NCBI RefSeq assembly: GCF_937927635.1
Contig: NZ_CALBRW010000015.1
Location: forward strand, 7,666 to 71,665
Source of the DNA: an uncultured Microbacterium sp.
Lineage (GTDB): Bacteria; Actinomycetota; Actinomycetes; Actinomycetales; Microbacteriaceae
Reading direction: 5' to 3'
Length of the DNA stretch: 64,000 bases
The translations under genes and the position numbers were made by a program. The number at the start of each line of letters is the position of its first letter. Within the stretch, counting starts at the first letter, position 1. The notes under the pieces were generated by a model. It did no database searches. It was not told the origin of the DNA and saw nothing but the letters and a program-made list of their open reading frames with translations. Shown here in pieces: positions 60,046-64,000 of the stretch.

Positions 60046-61341
60046 GTGCTGTTCTGCGTCACGGCGAGTCACAAGACCGCGTCCTTCGAACTGCTCGAAC
60101 GCCTCAGTCGCAATCCCCAGTCCGTCGCCCCGACCCTCATCGAAGCCGGTGCGCAGGGAGCCGTCGTGCTCGCCACCTGCAACCGCTTCGAAGCCTACGT
60201 CGAGACCGATGGCCTCGGTCCGGATGCCGTGCTGGATGCCGTCGAGCAGGCCACCGGCATCCCCTCCTCCGAACTCGACGGCTCGTACCGCATGATCGAG
60301 GACGGGCGGGTGGCCGAGCACCTGTTCGCAGTGGCCTCCGGCCTGGAGTCCGTCGTCTCCGGCGAGGGCGAGATCGCCGGCCAGGTGCGGCGTGCACTGA
60401 CCGGCGCGCGCAAGCAGGGCACCACCTCCCCCGCGCTCGAGCGCCTGTTCCAGCGTGCCAGCCAGGCGCAGCGCCGGGTCAAGAACGTCACCGCGCTGCA
60501 GCGCGCCGGCCGGTCGCTGGTGCGCCTGGCGCTGGAGCTGGCCGACAGCCGCATCGCCGACTGGTCCACCGAGCGCGTGCTGCTGGTGGGCACCGGCGCC
60601 TATGCCGCCGTCACCCTGGCCACGCTGCGCGAGCGCGGCGCGGTCGACATCCGGGTCTACTCCCCCTCGGGTCGGGCAGAGCTGTTCGCCAAGAAGCACG
60701 ACATCCAGGCGGTGCTCGCCGACGGCTATGCGGCGGCGGCCCGGGAGTCCTCGCTGCTGATCACCTGCACTTCGGTCACCGAACCGGTGCTGGGCCCGGA
60801 GCAGCTGCAGCGGCCGGTCGGTGGAACGGCTCCGACAGGCTCCGCGACGCAGGTCACGTGCCCCGTCTCGCACTCGTCCTCACAGCTGGTCATCGACCTG
60901 GGGATGCCGCGCAACGTCGACCCCGCCGTCGCCCAGCTCGAGGGCGTGGCCCTGCTGGATCTGGAGACCATCCGCCTGCACGCGCCGCTGGAGGAGCTGC
61001 AGGCCACCGATGCCGCGCGCGCCGTGGTGCGCGAGGCCGCCGAGGACTTCCGCGCCGTCCGCTCCCGCGCAGTCGTGACACCTGCCGTGGTCGCGCTGCG
61101 CACGCACATCTTCACGCTGCTGGAGGCCGAGATCGAGCGCGCCCGCAACCGCGGCGATGAGGACGGGCTGGTCGAGCAGGCCATGCGCCACCTCGCCGGC
61201 GTGCTGCTGCACACCCCCACCACACGCGCCCACGAGCTGGCTGCGCAGGGCCGCGGCGACGAGTTCCTCACGGCGCTGGAGACGCTGTACGGGCTGACGC
61301 CGGAGGCGCCCGCGGCATCCGCAGCATCCGAGATCGCCTGA
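60046..61341 (+). CDS. hemA: Glutamyl-tRNA reductase
   Basis: A 431-aa enzyme reducing glutamyl-tRNA to glutamate-1-semialdehyde, the entry to heme synthesis. The start is GTG 60046, TACCCT being six bases upstream (leaderless). Visible landmarks: CVTASHKTASFELLER with the catalytic-domain ASHK, VVLATCNRFEAY (catalytic Cys, about residue 48), GLESVVSGEGEIAGQVR, the NADPH motif LLVGTGAYAAVTLATL (about residue 180) and a C-terminal helical dimerisation domain. Slightly shorter insert loops than typical. Divergent from hemE; product passes to HemL. Confidence 0.95.
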   Translation: MLFCVTASHKTASFELLERLSRNPQSVAPTLIEAGAQGAVVLATCNRFEAYVETDGLGPDAVLDAVEQATGIPSSELDGSYRMIEDGRVAEHLFAVASGLESVVSGEGEIAGQVRRALTGARKQGTTSPALERLFQRASQAQRRVKNVTALQRAGRSLVRLALELADSRIADWSTERVLLVGTGAYAAVTLATLRERGAVDIRVYSPSGRAELFAKKHDIQAVLADGYAAAARESSLLITCTSVTEPVLGPEQLQRPVGGTAPTGSATQVTCPVSHSSSQLVIDLGMPRNVDPAVAQLEGVALLDLETIRLHAPLEELQATDAARAVVREAAEDFRAVRSRAVVTPAVVALRTHIFTLLEAEIERARNRGDEDGLVEQAMRHLAGVLLHTPTTRAHELAAQGRGDEFLTALETLYGLTPEAPAASAASEIA

Positions 61342-61371
61342 TCCCCGGCATCCGCTTGCTCTTCTGAGCCG

Positions 61372-61486
61372 AGCGCTTCGCGCGGACTTGTGCACCAGAT
61401 GCGGACGAATTTCCGAATTCTCTCCGCGCGAAGCGCACATCCCCGCGGCAAGCGCACGCGCTCGCGGTGCCTGTCAGACTGTCGGC
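61372..61486 (+). repeat. Upstream repeat family B, copy 1 (before DUF1801)
   Basis: A ~115-bp module: GCGCTTCGCGCGGA (61373-61386) and its perfect complement at 61423-61436 enclose a ~36-bp spacer with GCGGACGAATTTCCGAATTC; the similarity to copy 2 continues through ACATCCCCGCGGCA and CCTGTCAGACTGTC right up to the start codon. The end carries CAGACT six bases before ATG 61487. It may form a stable hairpin or terminator for hemA followed by a promoter. Confidence 0.65.
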
Positions 61487-61918
61487 ATGCCCCTGAGCCC
61501 CACCGGAACCGATGTCGCAGGACTCACCGCGCGCTCCTCGCCCGCGATCCGGCGGCGGGATGCCGAGACCCTGACCGCGCTGATGCAGCAGGTCTCCGGG
61601 CGCGAGCCTGCGACCTGGGGCACGATCATCGGGTTCGGGCGCGTGGAGTACCGCTACCCCACCGGCCGCACTGGCGAGATGCCGCTGCTGGGCTTCGCGC
61701 CGCGCAAGGCTGCCAGCACGATCTACCTCATCGACGGCGTGGACGCGTATGCCACGGAGCTGTCGGCACTCGGCCCGCACACCACGGGGGCCGGATGCCT
61801 GTACATCAAGGACCTCGAGCAGGTCGACACGGACGTGCTGCGCGGCATCCTGTCCCGCTCGCTCGCCTGGGCAGAGGCCGGCGGCAGCGAGGGGATGCGG
61901 ATCACGGTGCGGGGCTGA
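61487..61918 (+). CDS. DUF1801 domain protein
   Basis: A 143-aa cytoplasmic protein of the DUF1801/YdhG-like family: RRRDAETLTALMQQVSGREP, the central TIIGFGRVEYRYPTGRTGEM and FAPRKAASTIYLIDG are the recognisable pieces, and the C-terminal YIKDLEQVDTDVLRGIL helix is standard. Function not established; related proteins are near iron or stress genes. Leaderless start ATG 61487 (CAGACT-N6). Its upstream module is duplicated in front of the arr gene. Confidence 0.85.
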   Translation: MPLSPTGTDVAGLTARSSPAIRRRDAETLTALMQQVSGREPATWGTIIGFGRVEYRYPTGRTGEMPLLGFAPRKAASTIYLIDGVDAYATELSALGPHTTGAGCLYIKDLEQVDTDVLRGILSRSLAWAEAGGSEGMRITVRG

Positions 61919-61944
61919 TCCCGGCATCCGCCCTGCCCTGGCCA

Positions 61945-62058
61945 AGCGCGTCGCGCGGAGGTGTGCGCCTGACGCGGACGAATTCCCGGATTCTCTCCGC
62001 GCGAAGCGCACATCTCCGCGGCAGACGCACGTCGTCTCGCGCCTGCCACACTGTCATG
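61945..62058 (+). repeat. Upstream repeat family B, copy 2 (before arr)
   Basis: The arms GCGCGTCGCGCGGA (61946-61959) and TCCGCGCGAAGCGC (61996-62009) match copy 1 with one substitution and identical 50-bp arm-to-arm spacing; internal GCGGACGAATTCCCGGATTC and the following ACATCTCCGCGGCA also match. The end carries CACACT six bases before ATG 62059. The similarity spans promoter and start region of unrelated genes, so it is a duplicated regulatory module. Confidence 0.65.
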
Positions 62059-62466
62059 ATGAGCGACGCGCTGGACGACGGCCCCTTCTTCCACGGCACG
62101 GCAGCCGCGCTGCAGCCCGGCGACCTGCTGACGATCGGATTCCCGTCGAACTACCGGCCCGAGATCCTGATGAACCACGTGTACTTCACGGCGCTGCGCG
62201 ACGGCGCGGGCCTGGCGGCGGAGATCGCCGCGGTCGACGGCGAACCGCATGTGTACCTGGTCGAGCCGACCGGCGCGTTCGAGAACGACCCGAACGTGAC
62301 CGACAAGAAGTTCCCGGGCAACCCGACGCGCTCCTACCGCACCAGCGCGCCGCTGCGCGTGATCGAGGAGGTCCACGACTGGACGCGCCTGCAGCCCGAG
62401 GCGCTGCAGGGCTGGCGCGACCGCATCGCCGCAATCGCCGAGAACCGCGGCGAGATCATCAACTGA
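62059..62466 (+). CDS. arr: Rifamycin (NAD+) ADP-ribosyltransferase, Arr family
   Basis: A 135-aa enzyme close in length to known Arr proteins (about 140 aa), which inactivate rifamycins by ADP-ribosylation. Matching segments: PFFHGTAAALQPGDLL (the His-Gly-Thr NAD-binding motif), GFPSNYRPEILMNHVYFTAL (Tyr and Asn of the pocket), VYLVEPTGAFENDPNVTDKK and FPGNPTRSYRT with the conserved Asp. CACACT six bases before ATG 62059 picks this start rather than the ATG three bases earlier. Such genes are common in environmental actinobacteria. The resistance phenotype is inferred. Confidence 0.93.
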   Translation: MSDALDDGPFFHGTAAALQPGDLLTIGFPSNYRPEILMNHVYFTALRDGAGLAAEIAAVDGEPHVYLVEPTGAFENDPNVTDKKFPGNPTRSYRTSAPLRVIEEVHDWTRLQPEALQGWRDRIAAIAENRGEIIN

Positions 62467-62548
62467 GTCGGGTGGCCTGCACAGGTAGGAGCGCAGCGCA
62501 CGCGGATCCGAGCCTCGACCGTCATCGGCACTCCAACTGCGGATGCGA

Positions 62549-62932
62549 CTATGGCAGCACTGCGCAGTCGGGGGCAGCCGCCGCGAGACGAGCGTCGAGG
62601 GTCAACAGCGAGCACTGGGCTGCTCGCGCGAGCACGACGTACATCGCGTCGTACGCGCTGACGTTGTGCCGCAGCGCGTAGACGGCCGGCAGCATCGACA
62701 TCATCGGCACCTGCTCGACGCCGAGCGACTCGAACTCGCCGAGCGCTCGCAGCGCCTGTTCGTCGGTGATCTGTCGGCTGAGCGACCATCCCCGGATCAC
62801 CGAGGCGACCTCTGCTGTGAGGTGCTGCGGCGCCAGCAGTTCATGACCGTCGATCAGTACGGCCGCTCGCCGCCCTGCCTCCGTTCCCAACAGGACCTCG
62901 GCGACCGCGGATGCGTCGACGACAAGCGTCAT
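62549..62932 (-). CDS. vapC: VapC-family PIN-domain toxin
   Basis: A 127-aa PIN-domain RNase. Acidic active-site residues are visible: MTLVVDASAVAE (Asp 6), LTAEVASVI (Glu, about residue 41), SAYDAMYVVLA (Asp, about residue 93) and LLTLDARLAAA (Asp, about residue 112), the full PIN set. It overlaps the upstream antitoxin stop by four bases. Complete, unlike the pair at the left window edge. Target unknown. Confidence 0.9.
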   Translation of the reverse strand: MTLVVDASAVAEVLLGTEAGRRAAVLIDGHELLAPQHLTAEVASVIRGWSLSRQITDEQALRALGEFESLGVEQVPMMSMLPAVYALRHNVSAYDAMYVVLARAAQCSLLTLDARLAAAAPDCAVLP

Positions 62933-63153
62933 CGACCTGGCCGCTGCTCGGCGAGCACCTGTGCCGCGGGATCCAGCGTGGCGACACCACGGCTCGCGAT
63001 CCGCTCCAACAGCTCGGCTCGGCTCGGGCGGGTGGCGATGCGATCGAGTTCACGCAGCAGATAGTCGCTCAGCGAGCGGCCCTCGAGCGCGGCCTTGGCC
63101 TTGAGGGCGCGACTCGTCTCCTCGGAGACATTGCGAACCTGGATCGTTGTCAT
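62929..63153 (-). CDS. vapB: VapB/FitA-type antitoxin
   Basis: A 74-aa ribbon-helix-helix antitoxin starting MTTIQVRNVSEETSRALKA, with LEGRSLSDYLLRELDR as the helix pair and a short neutralising tail. ATG 63153 is used; a GTG-type start at 63177 would add eight residues. TATGCT lies six bases before the ATG, so the transcript is probably leaderless. The FitAB/VapBC order is standard. Upstream ATGC-N5-GCAT boxes are likely operators. Confidence 0.88.
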   Translation of the reverse strand: MTTIQVRNVSEETSRALKAKAALEGRSLSDYLLRELDRIATRPSRAELLERIASRGVATLDPAAQVLAEQRPGR

Positions 63154-63184
63154 GCAATCAGCATATCTCACATGCACAATGCAT
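63152..63184. promoter_or_regulatory. vapBC promoter with two ATGC-N5-GCAT boxes
   Basis: ATGCAATCAGCAT (63152-63164) and ATGCACAATGCAT (63172-63184) are both ATGC-N5-GCAT dyads, 20 bp apart (two helical turns). The first overlaps the start codon and the -10-like TATGCT (complement 63160-63165). Autorepression by the RHH antitoxin would fit. Confidence 0.55.
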
Positions 63185-63211
63185 GCAGAGTGCTCGAAAG
63201 TCGGAGCCGGC

Positions 63212-63877
63212 TCACTCCCCCGAGCCGTAGACCACGGTCGTGCCGGGCGCAGGGCGCAGCGCCAGCACGATCGCCAGCACGCCGAGGAATGCGATCGCGA
63301 CGCCCTTGAGCAGGCTGAAGAAGCCGAACAGCGCGTTCAGCGCCGTCGGATCGGCGGACGACCCGCCGACGGCCAGCAGCGTGGGGAGCAGCTGCGCGGC
63401 CACCCACACGGCAAGCACCCACAGCGGAGCCCAGTTCCACGGCTTGGGCACCACGCCGGCCCGCCCGATCTGCATCACCGCGATGATCGCCAGGCCCAGC
63501 GCCACCACCTCGGATGCGGTGCTGATCACCGCCACGCGCGAGAAGTCGCCCGTCGTCGAGGCGTCGCCCGCGCCGGTCATCGCCCACACCAGGGACGACA
63601 GCACGGTCTGCCACACGGCGAGCACGACGATCACGCCCGTGCCGAGCTTCCGCCGCGCGGTCACGCTGCCCGAACGCCCCAGTCCGATCGCGAACACCAC
63701 GGCACCGGCCCAGAACAGCACCTGTGTGATGTCGAACGGCAGGCCGGTGATGAGGCCCTGCAGCTCGGACATGCCCAGCCCCAGCAGCGCCGACAGCACG
63801 AGCAGCCCGCCGCCCAGCATCCAGGTCCGACGGCGCATCCGCGCCTCATAGGCACTGCCCGCATCGACCTCGATCAT
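63212..63877 (-). CDS. Hypothetical membrane protein
   Basis: A 221-aa protein with about five spans: TWMLGGGLLVLSALLGLGM, ITQVLFWAGAVVFAIGLG, GTGVIVVLAVWQTVLSSLVW, VISTASEVVALGLAIIAVMQ, and two hydrophobic stretches near the end. I do not recognise the family; it resembles uncharacterised Microbacteriaceae membrane proteins with no catalytic motif. TAGTCT is six bases before ATG 63877. The next gene to the right is separate. Confidence 0.7.
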   Translation of the reverse strand: MIEVDAGSAYEARMRRRTWMLGGGLLVLSALLGLGMSELQGLITGLPFDITQVLFWAGAVVFAIGLGRSGSVTARRKLGTGVIVVLAVWQTVLSSLVWAMTGAGDASTTGDFSRVAVISTASEVVALGLAIIAVMQIGRAGVVPKPWNWAPLWVLAVWVAAQLLPTLLAVGGSSADPTALNALFGFFSLLKGVAIAFLGVLAIVLALRPAPGTTVVYGSGE

Positions 63878-63911
63878 GCCGCCAGACTATCCCCGCGGCT
63901 CGCGCACGCGA

Positions 63912-64000
63912 TCAGCCGCGAGCGACGCGCTCGGCCTCTTTCGCGGCGACGATCTTGCGCAGGCCCGAGCTGGAGAAGCGGTGGTTGCGGCTGTTGAAGT
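63912..64000 (-). CDS. C-terminal end of an unidentified gene (partial)
   Basis: Reading the minus strand from the window edge gives FNSRNHRFSSSGLRKIVAAKEAERVARG and a stop at 63912-63914; the codon choice is typical for this genome. The remaining ~28 residues are a basic/helical C-terminus and are too short to name a family. Confidence 0.5.
   Translation of the reverse strand, partial: FNSRNHRFSSSGLRKIVAAKEAERVARG

Noticed and set aside
1..64000. tRNA, rRNA or transposase genes
   Set aside because: I found no T-loop-like GGTTCGAATCC segments in clover-leaf context, no rRNA-like conserved blocks and no DDE or tyrosine recombinase motifs.

Overview
The window is high-GC DNA (about 70% G+C by eye) with GTG/ATG starts, many 1-4 base stop/start overlaps, many apparently leaderless genes (a TANNNT hexamer 6-8 bases before the start codon), a coproporphyrin-type heme pathway with HemQ, and CGNR, DUF3618 and PadR/DUF1048 families. 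Together these point to an actinobacterium. The heavy use of the words GGATGCC/GGCATCC and the gene content fit Microbacteriaceae, most likely Microbacterium. I see no rRNA, tRNA, CRISPR array, insertion sequence or prophage.

Layout. 1-556: a VapBC toxin-antitoxin pair, cut by the window edge. 623-10419: an arabino-oligosaccharide locus (LacI repressor, ABC importer, GH51 alpha-L-arabinofuranosidase, NAD-dependent epimerase/dehydrogenase, a decayed MalF-type permease remnant, a MalG-type permease, GH127 beta-L-arabinofuranosidase). 10453-14764 (minus): propionate catabolism by the 2-methylcitrate cycle, gntR-prpD-prpB-prpC. 14905-17126: a PadR/DUF1048 pair with a DrrAB-like ABC exporter. 17255-18805: an EamA exporter divergent from a CGNR zinc-finger regulator. 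18876-19588: a frameshifted proline-rich membrane protein. 19637-23629: a Cds1-like PLP enzyme, an ACT-domain protein, a GlcD-like FAD oxidase and an aldo/keto reductase.

23688-28909 encodes a two-component system, a Gly/Asn-rich membrane protein, a ferric-reductase-like transmembrane flavoprotein, an FMN-binding-domain protein and ApbE. It reads as one transcription direction and looks like an extracytoplasmic flavin electron-transfer module. 28915-36795 holds DUF4407, rlmN, a KDPG-type aldolase with a TauE/SafE permease, two SDR dehydrogenases, DUF488 and DUF2127. 36013-38893 (minus) is a YkoEDC-type thiamine/HMP ECF transporter under a TPP riboswitch. A D-Ala-D-Ala carboxypeptidase whose start is broken by a C9 tract follows, then a heterodimeric ABC exporter, a GT4 glycosyltransferase, a 3-hydroxyisobutyryl-CoA-hydrolase-like protein, an ABC ATPase with a very long acidic tail, a PH-like protein and an AAA+ ATPase with a perfect palindrome at its promoter.

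51231-61341 is the heme biosynthesis cluster: hemL, hemB, hemD, hemC, hemQ, three small membrane-associated proteins, cgoX/hemY and hemE on the minus strand, with hemA divergent. It makes 5-aminolevulinate from glutamyl-tRNA and carries the pathway to coproheme decarboxylation; ferrochelatase is not in the window. The right end has a DUF1801 protein and an Arr-type rifamycin ADP-ribosyltransferase, each behind a copy of the same ~115-bp upstream module, then a second VapBC pair, a membrane protein and a truncated gene. Two families of short palindromic repeats (near 40.7/46.2 kb and near 61.4/61.9 kb) are the main unexplained intergenic structures.
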